From the NCBI RefSeq assembly GCF_019802045.1, contig NZ_JAHVHU010000009.1, forward strand, positions 62,001-126,000: DNA of 64,000 bases, given 5' to 3'. The stretch comes from Membranihabitans marinus. Its GTDB lineage: Bacteria; Bacteroidota; Bacteroidia; Chitinophagales; Saprospiraceae. Shown one piece after another: positions 36,789 to 46,139 of the stretch (within the stretch, counting starts at the first letter, position 1; the number at the start of each line of letters is the position of its first letter). The notes under the pieces are model-generated. The model ran no database searches. It saw only the letters and a program-made list of their open reading frames with translations, and was not told the DNA's origin. Both the position numbers and the translations under genes were made by a program.

Positions 36789-36909
36789 TGATTATCAGCA
36801 CGTTTCTTTTTTCGTTAGTCAATTATTGTATTGGCCGTATACTATATAAGAGACATCTAAGCAGTGTTTACCCTTAGTCAAAAGCTGAAATATTTAAAAA
36901 TATTTGTTA

Positions 36910-37497
36910 TCAGAGGATTAAGGGGGCCGAAAGAATCCATAAAACGATATCCAGGTGGTTGTGTAGTTGAATGCGAATAAAGCGGAGTGCTTTCGTTAAG
37001 TGGGCCTCAGCTGTTTTTTGAGAAATATTCATTGCATGGGCTACATCCTTTAAAGACTTATCTTCAAGTTTGTTTTCCACAAAAACGAGGCGACATTTTT
37101 CAGGCAATTCATTAGCGAGATCTCGAATAAATTCTAATAAGAGTTTATTTTCAAGACTTGAAAAAGGAGTAACATATGAATATGTCTTTGAGGTCCAAAC
37201 TTCTTCCCGTTGTTTCATTTTGGATTCTCTGGCCAGGTATTTATATACTTCATATCTCGTCATGGCCGCCAGATAAGCTGAGAGATTGTTGATTTCCAGG
37301 GATTTTTTTTTGCACCATAGCTGGACAAAAACATTCTGTACAACTTCTTCTGCGCCCACTGAATTCTTAATCCGGGTAAAGGCCACCACGTATAACTTTT
37401 CCCAGTATTGGTTGTAAACTATCTTAAAAGAAGATTCATCGCCGGACTTTAGTGATTCCAAGATTATCTCTTCGGCTTTTCTATCGTTCTCTTTCAT
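36910..37497 (-). CDS. FecI-type ECF sigma factor
   Basis: 195 residues. Region 2: FKIVYNQYWEKLYVVAF through LAAMTRYEVYKYLA. Region 4: LPEKCRLVFVENKLEDKSLKDVAHAMNIS, with the recognition helix QKTAEAHLTKALRFIR. A hydrophobic tail (LDIVLWILSAPLIL) after region 4 is common in Bacteroidota sigma factors paired with SusCD. It should switch on the leftward SusCD array, held in check by the FecR protein. Confidence 0.94.
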   Translation of the reverse strand: MKENDRKAEEIILESLKSGDESSFKIVYNQYWEKLYVVAFTRIKNSVGAEEVVQNVFVQLWCKKKSLEINNLSAYLAAMTRYEVYKYLARESKMKQREEVWTSKTYSYVTPFSSLENKLLLEFIRDLANELPEKCRLVFVENKLEDKSLKDVAHAMNISQKTAEAHLTKALRFIRIQLHNHLDIVLWILSAPLIL

Positions 37498-38103
37498 TTT
37501 CAGAGTTTTGATGAGCCTGGTTTTTCCGATTTTAATTTTAAGTGAAAATCATATTTCCCATTGCCTTTCTACGTAGTATAACGATTTACGATTTGGGTAC
37601 GTTACCGAAAGTAAGAATAAATTTTGTTATTTCGTAATTAACTCGGGCTATTTAAAAGGGGGAATCCAACTCGGTAACACTCATAAAGCTCTCTTGTCAG
37701 GGCAAAGTTCCAGAGGCCTGCATGGATTGATCACGACATTGCGTATTCCATTATCGTAGAAGTAGATTTATCTTGATTTTTCAATTTCATTCCGCAGGTT
37801 ACGGCTGGAATGCGAGATTGGAAAAATAACAAAGGCCATTTCGAGTAGATTATAAGTGATCTTTTAACTCGAAAAAGTCAAACGTCACCCAAAATTGGGC
37901 TGTGTAATATGCCCAAATTTGTACTTTAAGCAATTGCTACACTGCATATTATACATTGCAATTGATTGATGTGGTGAATAAAGGGGGTTAATATCCTTTT
38001 GATCATCACGACTTCTACTGCTTAATACCCATCGCGTCGTGAAAGACGAGACTGGACTTGGCTAATAAATTCCTCGGTTGATTGATCACCGCTGAATCAA
38101 TAA
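37498..38103. other. Gene-free stretch upstream of the sigma factor
   Basis: About 600 bases between the sigma factor start and the end of the small membrane protein gene. I see no open frame with codon-like structure, no tRNA and no clear consensus promoter on either strand. It should contain the control region of the sigma factor gene. Confidence 0.5.
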
Positions 38104-38292
38104 TTAACGATTATCCATGGCTTGAATCCCGATCCGAGCCCCAAACCATACAAACATCCCCACCGTCATGAGCGTGGTATGTAGGCTAAATTCAATGGAA
38201 CGAGTGAATACCAGAATAGGAGGAAGAATGGTAAGGAGAAGCCCAAGTCCGGCCAATAGCCATAAAATAGAATTTATGTTTTTATTTTTCAT
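38104..38292 (-). CDS. Small two-helix membrane protein
   Basis: 62 residues. Two hydrophobic helices, about 9-29 (LWLLAGLGLLLTILPPILVF) and 37-55 (LHTTLMTVGMFVWFGARIG). Its ATG overlaps the stop of the permease gene by four bases (ATGA), so the two are translationally coupled. The position suggests an accessory subunit of the permease, but no family is recognised. Confidence 0.7.
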   Translation of the reverse strand: MKNKNINSILWLLAGLGLLLTILPPILVFTRSIEFSLHTTLMTVGMFVWFGARIGIQAMDNR

Positions 38293-39692
38293 GATGCTAG
38301 CGCAGTTTTATGTTTATTCTGAATCCAGGTACCAAATAATATGTAAAACAATACCGCTACAAACCAGCCGGGTAGTCCCAGAAAATAAATTTCCCAACCC
38401 AGAAAATAGGACATGGCAAGACATAGTGCCAATGTCAGCAGCCAGGTCCATCCGGCTGCGCGATTGAATATAATACCACTCCGCTCTGCCCAGTTCTGCG
38501 ACAGCCGCAGTTTGGGGAATAAATGAAAGTCTACAAAAATTATGGCACCCATCGGCATCAACAGAAGTCCGTACAAAGCAACAAATTCCAATAATTTCAT
38601 CACCAGCGCCGGAAAGCAAGCCGCCAGTGTGGTCACCAGACCAACGATCAGCGTGATTTTCCAAGTCTTGAACTTAGGGAATAAAGATTGAACCGCTAAT
38701 CCGGCACGGTAAATGGTTGGATTGGCGGTCGTCCAACCGGCTATAATTACGCATATGGCGCCAGCTGCTCCGGCCGCATAATATGCAATGGGGCCAGGGG
38801 CAAACTGCAGTGACTGTTGACTTTGATGTAGAAAAACAGCGTACAATATTCCGGAGGCCAACCAGGCGATGTAATGACCAACATACATGCCGGCCGCAGA
38901 GGAAAACCCATATTGCCACTTTTTAGCATAACGAAGTATCGAAAGGTCAGCCATTCCGATGTGCATCGCCATATTGGCGAACCAACTGAAAAAAATGATG
39001 TGCCAGATGGTGAATTTGGACTGGCCTTCCATGACCTGGCCGGTCCAGATCCGCTCCTGTGCGATCGGCCAGAAATCACCCAACTTGTTTACGCCTAGCT
39101 CTGGCAAGACAGCTACGGCCGCACCGATAAATACCAAAATCAGCCATGGAGCGGCTATATTGGCAAACCGGGAGACCTGTTCGTAGCCCAGCATGGCCAC
39201 CAAAGTCGTGATGGCCCCTATAGCAAAAACTATTACGATCCACATGATACTCGTAGGTAGCCAGTCATTGAGTGTCGGCATCGGCAGCCCAAACGGAATA
39301 CCTACCGCGGTCGCTGCCACCGCTATCATCGATCCGGCGAGAAAGCAAAACATCAGGGCATTGACCAAATTATAAATACCAGCCAATCGTTTACCGCATA
39401 TTTTCTCCAGCTTGTAATAGAGTGTGATCCGTTCTTTGACTGCAATGGGGGCCACAATGAATGCCCAACTCAAAACGGCCAATAAATTACCAATCAGTAA
39501 ACCGATGACCAGGTCAAAAGCAGTTACCCCATGAACCACAAACAAGGGCCCGATGACAAATTCAGTACCGGCGGTATGCTCTCCGGCATACATCCCCAGA
39601 AAACTTCGCAATCCTTTTTGCTTTTTCCTGGGTACTGGTTCACGCTCAAATTCGCTGACCTCATCCAGTCGTTTTTGAAATTTTTGAAACAT
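38289..39692 (-). CDS. NCS1-family (purine/cytosine permease-like) transporter
   Basis: 467 residues with about twelve transmembrane helices. SFLGMYAGEHTAGTEFVIGPLFV at the N-terminus and GWTTANPTIYRAGLA in helix 8 fit the nucleobase:cation symporter-1 family (CodB-like). Substrates of the family include cytosine, allantoin, hydantoins and related small molecules; which one is used here is open. It is followed by a coupled small membrane protein gene. Confidence 0.83.
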   Translation of the reverse strand: MFQKFQKRLDEVSEFEREPVPRKKQKGLRSFLGMYAGEHTAGTEFVIGPLFVVHGVTAFDLVIGLLIGNLLAVLSWAFIVAPIAVKERITLYYKLEKICGKRLAGIYNLVNALMFCFLAGSMIAVAATAVGIPFGLPMPTLNDWLPTSIMWIVIVFAIGAITTLVAMLGYEQVSRFANIAAPWLILVFIGAAVAVLPELGVNKLGDFWPIAQERIWTGQVMEGQSKFTIWHIIFFSWFANMAMHIGMADLSILRYAKKWQYGFSSAAGMYVGHYIAWLASGILYAVFLHQSQQSLQFAPGPIAYYAAGAAGAICVIIAGWTTANPTIYRAGLAVQSLFPKFKTWKITLIVGLVTTLAACFPALVMKLLEFVALYGLLLMPMGAIIFVDFHLFPKLRLSQNWAERSGIIFNRAAGWTWLLTLALCLAMSYFLGWEIYFLGLPGWFVAVLFYILFGTWIQNKHKTALAS

Positions 39693-39856
39693 ATTTCGGA
39701 ATTGGTTCTATTTACTTGAATTAGATTTTTGAAATTAACTTTTAACATCCCATTGGTCAAGTTTGGATGCTTTGTTTGTTGATCGCATGCTCCAAGAAAC
39801 GTTAAAAAATCTAATTTGCTTCCCTATGGTTTCTCCGAGAACGTGATGAGGATCAG

Positions 39857-41392
39857 TTATCTCTTAATATCGTGCGGATTGGAGCGTGTTTTGTGAAAGC
39901 TGTTTGCTTGATTAGGGTCCCCGACACCCTTGTATTGACTAAGGTAAGGATATGGATATACGGGTCGGCTCATCAGGGTATCTGGACCATGTTTTTTGGA
40001 CACAATAACTTCATCAGGAGCTTTACCCTTTTCCACCCAATTTTGGATATGGACTAACCAATCCGTTTGGTGCGGGCCGGGACCACCGGCGCAATGAAGA
40101 ACACCAGGTAGAAGAAAGAGACGAAGATAATCCGGAAGGCGGGAATCTTTAGCCAGGGCTGCTTCATAATGATCAATGGTGGAGAAAGCGGAAAGCGCCG
40201 GATCATTCCAGCCATGGTATATAATCATTTTACCTCCTCTGGCCTCAAAAGAGGCGTAATCAGTGGATGTCGCGTCCAAAAACGAAGAAGCGAATTTTGA
40301 TTCGTCAAAGAAGTTTGTAAAGTCAGCGCTTTGATAATCCCAGGCTGAATCATGATAAACAAAATACCTGAATACCTCGCTGCCGTACCGGTATTGCAGA
40401 CCTGTTCTTTCAAATAAAGCGGTATCGGAGGGTAACCCAACGATCCAGGGAAACCAACCACCTGGTTGACCTTCTGCGCCGTATGGAAACCCCGGATAAA
40501 CTTCCCGGCCATTCAGCACTACGCCACGATACACCGTTTTAATAGCATCTAATTGGTCCTGGGTGAAGCAATCTTTGTCTTCAGGTGTGTCGCATGTAGG
40601 AAAGACGGTGTAGTTAATTGTGCACTTTCTGGGGTCATTGATGATCCCATCCCGGAGCCCGTCGAGGGTGTCACATTGTTCCAGGATGAGTTGTTCTAAA
40701 AGTGTGAGATCTGCTCTGGTCAGTATCGGTTCATTGAGTTTTCGGGGGTAAATGGCTTGGGAGTTTTGGATAAACTCTGTGCCCAGTGCCGGCCAGGTGA
40801 ATGCGGGGGCGCCAGCTACAATACCGTCAAAGTCCTCCGGGAATCGTTGCGCTTCCATCATGGCTTGACCCCCACCTCTGGAACAACCGAGAAAATAGCT
40901 GTATTCAGACGAAGAACAATAATATTGCCGGATGATTTCTTTGGCCACTACGGCGGTCCGGTGAATAGCCATGTAGCCAAAATTTAGTTGCCTTTCTATG
41001 TTGTTTTTTGCCCAGGTCGCGCGGTGGCCGCTCCCCTGATGGCCGGTATCGGTCCCTGCCGTGGCAAATCCACGTGACAATGAAAATTCAGCCGAGTTTT
41101 GTATGGATCCCACGAAACCCCCACCGCCACCCATCGCAAAACGGCCGTTCCATTCGCGGGGTAGTAATAATTCAAACTGAATTTCCTGACCGATCGTACC
41201 TAAAAATGAAATATGAGGCACCGGATCATTGGAAGGAAGCACTTTGTGGATCTGTACTTCTGGTAATTGAATTTTTTGAAGTTGTTCTGGCGTCAGACAA
41301 GGTGAATTTGACTTTTCTTCCTGGCCAATAAGTACACCCGATGTCAGGAGTAGGAATAAAATCAGGATGGTCCGAGGAAAAAGAGCAGTCAT
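39857..41392 (-). CDS. Tannase/feruloyl esterase family hydrolase, exported
   Basis: 511 residues with a signal peptide (about 1-23, ending LIGQ). The nucleophile Ser171 sits in YFLGCSRGGGQAMMEAQRFP; GVLHCAGGPGPHQTDW holds the catalytic His. The Cys beside the Ser and the Cys beside the His give the CS-D-HC arrangement of the tannase family, where a disulfide joins the catalytic residues. It likely hydrolyses esters of aromatic acids such as ferulate or gallate outside the cytoplasm. The next leftward gene ends directly at its stop. Confidence 0.88.
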   Translation of the reverse strand: MTALFPRTILILFLLLTSGVLIGQEEKSNSPCLTPEQLQKIQLPEVQIHKVLPSNDPVPHISFLGTIGQEIQFELLLPREWNGRFAMGGGGGFVGSIQNSAEFSLSRGFATAGTDTGHQGSGHRATWAKNNIERQLNFGYMAIHRTAVVAKEIIRQYYCSSSEYSYFLGCSRGGGQAMMEAQRFPEDFDGIVAGAPAFTWPALGTEFIQNSQAIYPRKLNEPILTRADLTLLEQLILEQCDTLDGLRDGIINDPRKCTINYTVFPTCDTPEDKDCFTQDQLDAIKTVYRGVVLNGREVYPGFPYGAEGQPGGWFPWIVGLPSDTALFERTGLQYRYGSEVFRYFVYHDSAWDYQSADFTNFFDESKFASSFLDATSTDYASFEARGGKMIIYHGWNDPALSAFSTIDHYEAALAKDSRLPDYLRLFLLPGVLHCAGGPGPHQTDWLVHIQNWVEKGKAPDEVIVSKKHGPDTLMSRPVYPYPYLSQYKGVGDPNQANSFHKTRSNPHDIKR

Positions 41393-41911
41393 CTATATGC
41401 GTTTTACAGGGATGCCCCGGGCTATCCAGTGATCTAATATTTTCTGCATTTGAATTCGCATATAATCTGAATCGAGATGAAATTCAAAACGAACCTCTTC
41501 CGACCCCTTCCTCAATTCCAGAAAGTTATGTGGAGAATCCCCGCGCCAGGCTCCCACGATGTCAGAAAATTTGTAGTGGGGCATTGCAAAATCCGTATTG
41601 GTAATGATCGAATCGGTCGGGCTGACCACCCATTTCGATAGGATGTCGTGTTTTTGATTAACCAGGTGAATTTCATCCTCGTTGATTTCCAATTGCTTCC
41701 GATTTAATATTTTTCGGACAGCTTTTTGGTTGCGGAATATCGCAATAACAACCCCGATATATCCTAAGAGCAATAAAGTAATTGTCCAGACTGGTAAATC
41801 CAGGCTGGTCATAATCCAACCATATGGAAAGATCAGGAGGATTAATATTCTGGTTTGCATTTGCACCAATTTATAGTACCGGGGATTTTCTATGATGGGT
41901 GCTTTGAACAT
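41393..41911 (-). CDS. Membrane protein of unknown function
   Basis: 172 residues. Two hydrophobic helices at about 23-42 and 44-62 (ILILLIFPYGWIM, ITLLLLGYIGVVIAIF), then a soluble part of about 105 residues with DEIHLVNQKHDILSKWVVSP and FSDIVGAWRGDSPHNFLELR, resembling a PH-like domain as found in bacterial membrane PH proteins. That likeness is tentative. Its stop is immediately followed by the tannase-like gene start region, so the two may be co-transcribed. Confidence 0.6.
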   Translation of the reverse strand: MFKAPIIENPRYYKLVQMQTRILILLIFPYGWIMTSLDLPVWTITLLLLGYIGVVIAIFRNQKAVRKILNRKQLEINEDEIHLVNQKHDILSKWVVSPTDSIITNTDFAMPHYKFSDIVGAWRGDSPHNFLELRKGSEEVRFEFHLDSDYMRIQMQKILDHWIARGIPVKRI

Positions 41912-42064
41912 GGTTAATCATTTTAACCTGCGATTTATATAATGTCGAATTATCTACGGGGTTATCAATATAGCGATTATTTGAATAATTCAAGCATAAT
42001 CAAGGCGGATTACTTCATTCTTATAATCAAATCTTTGGAGTGTGTTCTTCGATTCCCTATTGGA

Positions 42065-43222
42065 CTACACCCGCAGAAATATTTTGTTCCGATAAAGAAT
42101 ATAAAGAAAAACCCACTTGACCAGAATATAGCAAATGGCCATCGCCACGATGTTGTATGGATCACCCACCAACTGTCCCACCCATTCGAAAAAGGCACTG
42201 GTGGTGTAACGCCAATCAATGAAATGTCCGGAAATATAAATGAGAATCGAGTTCATGCCGATCACACGAAAAAAGAAGGTCCATGATTTATATCCTTTTA
42301 TGTCGATGATGTAATAGAATAAAGCGAGTAACAAAAGGCTGATCCCGCCGGTATGGAATACAAAGGAACTGCTCCACAGGTTTTTGTTAATCGGAAAATC
42401 CAGGTTCCAGAGCTGCGCGATGATCAGGCAAACAACACCAACTACCGCCAGAAGACTTGCTTTTCGCAACTCGCTAAAGGGCTTGTTTTTTAACAGTGTT
42501 CCTGCAAAAATACCCAATAGCCCGGTGCTGATCGCCGGAATGGTGGATATCAACCCTTCGGGATCGTGTATCCCCTTGTAAAGACGACCTGGCATAATGA
42601 TGCGGTCGAGGTAGGATGCAAAATTTCCTTCCATGGTCAGATCACCCATTGGGAATCCGGGGGCTGAATTAAATTTTAAAAGTAACCAGTAACCGAGAAG
42701 TAACCCGCCGAACCACATGTACTGTACGCGTTCTCGGGCATAGAGGTAGATTATATTAGCAAACATATAGGCTAATCCTATTCTTCCCAATACACTTCCA
42801 AAACGGATTTCAGAAATTGGTTTAAGCTCCAGACCATTGTTGTATACTATTCCAAGAAGGACTAAGACAATCCCTCTTTTTATAATGTGACGCAGTACCT
42901 GCTGTTTGGTATGGCCTTTTTTGAGGCGGCTGCTGATCGAATAAGGTGTAGCGACTCCGGCCATAAATAAGAACAGGGGAAAAATAAGATCATAAAAGTG
43001 AAACCCGTTCCATTCCGGGTGGTCCAGCTGAATGGCGAGGGTATCCCAAAATGGAGAATCGGTGGTTTTCGCGATGCGCTTGATAAGACTGTCTGCCCCC
43101 ATGATCCAAAACATATCAAATCCCCGGAGTGCATCCAGGGACAATAGTCTTTTCTTGACAAATGAACTGGGCCCTATTGGATTAGGAGCGGGGGTGTCTA
43201 TTGGTTGATAAGCCGATTTCAC
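42065..43222 (-). CDS. DUF5009/HGSNAT-like acyltransferase membrane protein
   Basis: 385 residues with about ten transmembrane helices. RLLSLDALRGFDMFWIMG near the N-terminus is the signature of the heparan-alpha-glucosaminide N-acetyltransferase-like family; GSVLGRIGLAY and FRVIGMNSILIYISGHF also fit. The human relative moves acetyl groups across a membrane to glucosamine residues. In Bacteroidota such genes usually lie near glycan genes. The acceptor is unknown. Confidence 0.85.
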   Translation of the reverse strand: MKSAYQPIDTPAPNPIGPSSFVKKRLLSLDALRGFDMFWIMGADSLIKRIAKTTDSPFWDTLAIQLDHPEWNGFHFYDLIFPLFLFMAGVATPYSISSRLKKGHTKQQVLRHIIKRGIVLVLLGIVYNNGLELKPISEIRFGSVLGRIGLAYMFANIIYLYARERVQYMWFGGLLLGYWLLLKFNSAPGFPMGDLTMEGNFASYLDRIIMPGRLYKGIHDPEGLISTIPAISTGLLGIFAGTLLKNKPFSELRKASLLAVVGVVCLIIAQLWNLDFPINKNLWSSSFVFHTGGISLLLLALFYYIIDIKGYKSWTFFFRVIGMNSILIYISGHFIDWRYTTSAFFEWVGQLVGDPYNIVAMAICYILVKWVFLYILYRNKIFLRV

Positions 43223-43330
43223 TTCTTTTGAATTAAGATTTTTTCACGAAAAATATTGCGTTTTCCAATGTACAAAGTGCATCTGAACTATTCAATAAAA
43301 TGGGATAGTAGAGTGTCGATAATTTTTGAA

Positions 43331-44530
43331 TTACTTCACGACAGAAAACTGATACTCAGAAACGGTATGGTAGGAGTCAGTGGGTTGAAGTTCGATGGAA
43401 GGAAATGCCGGCTGATTTGGTGCATCGGGAAAGTGCTGTGTTTCCAAAGCAAAAGCAGTTCTATAAAAGTCGTTTTTCCCAGATTTAAACGTGTTTTTTC
43501 CTTGCATGAAATTTCCACTGTAAAACTGCATCCCGGGTTCTTCCGTGTACACATCCATGACGATACCCGACTGGTCACCGATAATCTGAGCGGCATGATT
43601 CATACCGTGTGCCGGGGTGCCATTGAGTACGAAATTGTGATCATACCCACCTCCGTTTTTTAACTGCGTATTATCAGCACCGATCCGCGCTCCAATGGTT
43701 TGCGCCTCAGTAAAATCAAACGGTGTCCCATATACATCTTTTATTTCTCCGGTAGGAATCAACCCATCGTCAATCGGTGTAAACTTGTCTGCGTAGAAGA
43801 TTACCCTATGATCCAGAATGTCGCCTGAACCTTCTCCATTAAGATTGAAAAAGGCGTGATTGGTCAGGTTGACAAGCGTAGGTTGGTCCGTGGTTGCTTT
43901 GTAATCCATCAAGACAGATCGTTCAGCTGTTACTGAATAAGTAACGGTCACATCGAGGTTGCCCGGGAACCCTTCCTCCCCATCCGGTGATAAATATCGA
44001 AAGATAAGCGTGCTCGGATCCGGTTGAGAAACTTCCCATACGACCTCCTGAAATCCATTAGGACCTCCATGCAGGGCATTCACTCCATTATTAGTCGGAA
44101 CCTGGTATTCTTTTCCTTCCAATGTAAATTTACCTTTGGCAATACGATTCCCCACACGTCCGATAGTGGCTCCATAGTAGCGTTCTGTGCTTTTGGTATA
44201 GTCATGAATGCTACCCAAACCAACGACCACGTCAGTCCATTTACCATCCCTGTCCGGAACCCACAGACCCACGAGCCGGGCGCCATAGTTCGTGAATGCA
44301 GCGAGGATGCTGTCATTTTCGATCCAATACAGCCCAACGTTCTGACTATTCACAATGGTGTCGAAATCGTCGTAATTAAGGGCAATGCTTTTTTTTAATG
44401 CGTCCATTCCATTGTTTTTATATGATGTATTCGTGTCAGAGGGTGACTGGCAAGAATAAAGAAAAAGCAATAATACGAAGGCGAGAACACTAATCGGATA
44501 AATTTCGTTTTGAATTTTCATTTGATTCAA
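43331..44530 (-). CDS. galM: Aldose 1-epimerase, lipoprotein form
   Basis: 399 residues with leader LAFVLLLFLYSCQSP (lipobox). It interconverts alpha and beta anomers of free aldoses such as galactose. NNGVNALHGGPNGF carries the substrate-binding region, TNHAFFNLNGEG the catalytic His, and YTEEPGMQFYSGNFM the catalytic Glu. Membrane-anchored GalM outside the cytoplasm is common in Bacteroidota carbohydrate loci. Divergent from the iron ABC operon by 577 bases. Confidence 0.93.
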   Translation of the reverse strand: MNQMKIQNEIYPISVLAFVLLLFLYSCQSPSDTNTSYKNNGMDALKKSIALNYDDFDTIVNSQNVGLYWIENDSILAAFTNYGARLVGLWVPDRDGKWTDVVVGLGSIHDYTKSTERYYGATIGRVGNRIAKGKFTLEGKEYQVPTNNGVNALHGGPNGFQEVVWEVSQPDPSTLIFRYLSPDGEEGFPGNLDVTVTYSVTAERSVLMDYKATTDQPTLVNLTNHAFFNLNGEGSGDILDHRVIFYADKFTPIDDGLIPTGEIKDVYGTPFDFTEAQTIGARIGADNTQLKNGGGYDHNFVLNGTPAHGMNHAAQIIGDQSGIVMDVYTEEPGMQFYSGNFMQGKNTFKSGKNDFYRTAFALETQHFPDAPNQPAFPSIELQPTDSYHTVSEYQFSVVK

Positions 44531-45051
44531 ATAATTATTTCATTACTAAGTTTTCTCAAAAATGCAACCAGGTTGGATCGAAACATGTCCAATGTAGTAA
44601 CTATGGCAGCATGCTATTTTTAGGATTTCAGCTAAATATACTATTTATAGCTTTTCTGATGTAAAATATTAATCAATGATTTGGACCTGAATACCAAATA
44701 TGTTAGTAGCCGATATAAAAATTTCCTCATTCTGTAAGGGGTAAAAATAGCTGATAGGTCGTCCACGTAATGTGGTTGTTTCATGGGTAAATAAAAAGTG
44801 CATCTGGAAGAATGCAGGTTTTCGCAACTACACAGCCGTCGGAATAATTGCCTCGTTTTGCCCCACCCTAAAGGGAGCCGAGTCGATTTTCAGTCTTCTC
44901 TCTCTTGGAAGAGCATAAAAGAGCGAAAATAAATGGTCATTACCAAGTGACTGTGTATTTACGGATGTTCAAGCATCGTCCGCTAACCGCATGAAACACA
45001 ATAATCTGTACATTCTTTATCGCATTATTGTTTATACCGATTCTAAATAGT

Positions 45052-45059
45052 TATATTTG
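45052..45059 (+). promoter_or_regulatory. -7 element of the iron ABC operon
   Basis: TATATTTG matches TAnnTTTG exactly; a TTG lies 21 bases upstream at 45028-45030, close to the expected -33 spacing. The ATG follows 48 bases after the box. Confidence 0.6.
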
Positions 45060-45071
45060 CACCTCATTCAT

Positions 45072-45091
45072 CGCTGATTAACAAATCAGCG
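45072..45091 (+). promoter_or_regulatory. Inverted repeat in the leader of the iron ABC operon
   Basis: CGCTGATT-AACA-AATCAGCG, perfect 8-bp arms with a 4-base loop, lies between the -7 element and the ATG at 45108. It may be an operator for an iron-responsive repressor or an RNA hairpin. The sequence does not match the classic Fur box. Confidence 0.5.
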
Positions 45092-45107
45092 GCTAAAATG
45101 AAGCGCA

Positions 45108-46139
45108 ATGAAAAAAGTATATATCGTATTATTTGCAACCATCCTGATGTGGGGTTGCCAGGACTCAGGAAATGAGTCCGAAGATGCTGGCGAGGTCACC
45201 GTGTACACGCATCGGCATTATGAATCTGATCAGATGTTATTTGATACCTTTGAAGAACAGTCGGGCATCAAAGTGAATGTGGTCAATGCCAATGCAGATG
45301 AGCTCATCCAAAAAATAAAAATGGAGGGAAAGCAATCTCCTGCTGACGTCCTCATTACTGTGGATGCCGGTCGGCTGCATCGTGCAAAAGAACAAGATCT
45401 ATTACAGCCTGTGAGTTCAGATAAATTAAAAAGTATTGTGCCAGGTCACCTAAAGGACAAGGACAATTATTGGTATGGTCTGACGAAGCGGGGACGGGTG
45501 ATCGTATATGCGAAAGACCGGGTTTCCCCGGAAGATTTATCCACCTATGAAGATCTGGCCTCCGATAAGTGGAACGATAAAATCTTGATTCGTTCGTCGG
45601 GTAATATTTACAATCAATCTCTGTTGGCTTCGATCATTGCACATGACGGAGAGGAAGCAGCCAGGACTTGGGCAAAAGGCATCGTTGATAATATGGCGAG
45701 AACGCCCAAGGGGGGAGATCGCGATCAGGTGAAAGCAGTGGTAGCCGGGGAAGGCGATGTCGCAGTGGTGAATACGTATTACCTGGGTAAAATGCTTAAT
45801 TCCTCCAATCAAGAGGAGGTGGAAACCGCCCAAAAAGTTGGATTGTTTTTCCCTAACCAGGCAGGGCGTGGCACGCACATCAATGTTAGTGGGGCCGGTG
45901 TGGCTAAATATGCTCCCCACAAAGAGAATGCCATCCGGTTTATTGAATTTTTAGCTTCAGAGGAAGCCCAGAAGGTGTTTGCGCATGTGAATTTCGAATA
46001 CCCTGTTAATGAAAGCGTCGAACCGGCGGACCAACTGAAGGAATGGGGCGATTTCAAAGAAGATACATTAAACCTTTCCCAGTTGGGAATTAACAATAAA
46101 AAAGCAGTGCTGATTTTTGATGAAACAGGATGGCCATAA
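45108..46139 (+). CDS. Fe3+ ABC transporter substrate-binding lipoprotein (FbpA/FutA-like)
   Basis: 343 residues with lipobox LMWGCQDS. EVTVYTHRHYESDQMLFDTFEEQSGIKV is the N-terminal lobe start of the ferric-binding protein family, and VNTYYLGKM holds the paired tyrosines that bind iron. Further matches are YNQSLLASIIAHDGEEAA and GRGTHINVSGAGVAKYAPH. It delivers iron to the permease encoded next; the two genes overlap by 20 bases. Confidence 0.9.
   Translation: MKKVYIVLFATILMWGCQDSGNESEDAGEVTVYTHRHYESDQMLFDTFEEQSGIKVNVVNANADELIQKIKMEGKQSPADVLITVDAGRLHRAKEQDLLQPVSSDKLKSIVPGHLKDKDNYWYGLTKRGRVIVYAKDRVSPEDLSTYEDLASDKWNDKILIRSSGNIYNQSLLASIIAHDGEEAARTWAKGIVDNMARTPKGGDRDQVKAVVAGEGDVAVVNTYYLGKMLNSSNQEEVETAQKVGLFFPNQAGRGTHINVSGAGVAKYAPHKENAIRFIEFLASEEAQKVFAHVNFEYPVNESVEPADQLKEWGDFKEDTLNLSQLGINNKKAVLIFDETGWP

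Larger units (their letters stand above)
44531..45107. other. Intergenic region with the iron-transport promoter
   Basis: About 577 bases without a convincing gene. The right end holds the -7 element and the inverted repeat listed separately. The rest contains no long open frame and no recognisable RNA. Confidence 0.5.

Noticed and set aside
23804-37497. Ordinary polysaccharide utilisation locus
   Set aside because: There is a SusCD pair but no glycoside hydrolase, lyase or sulfatase gene in the array.
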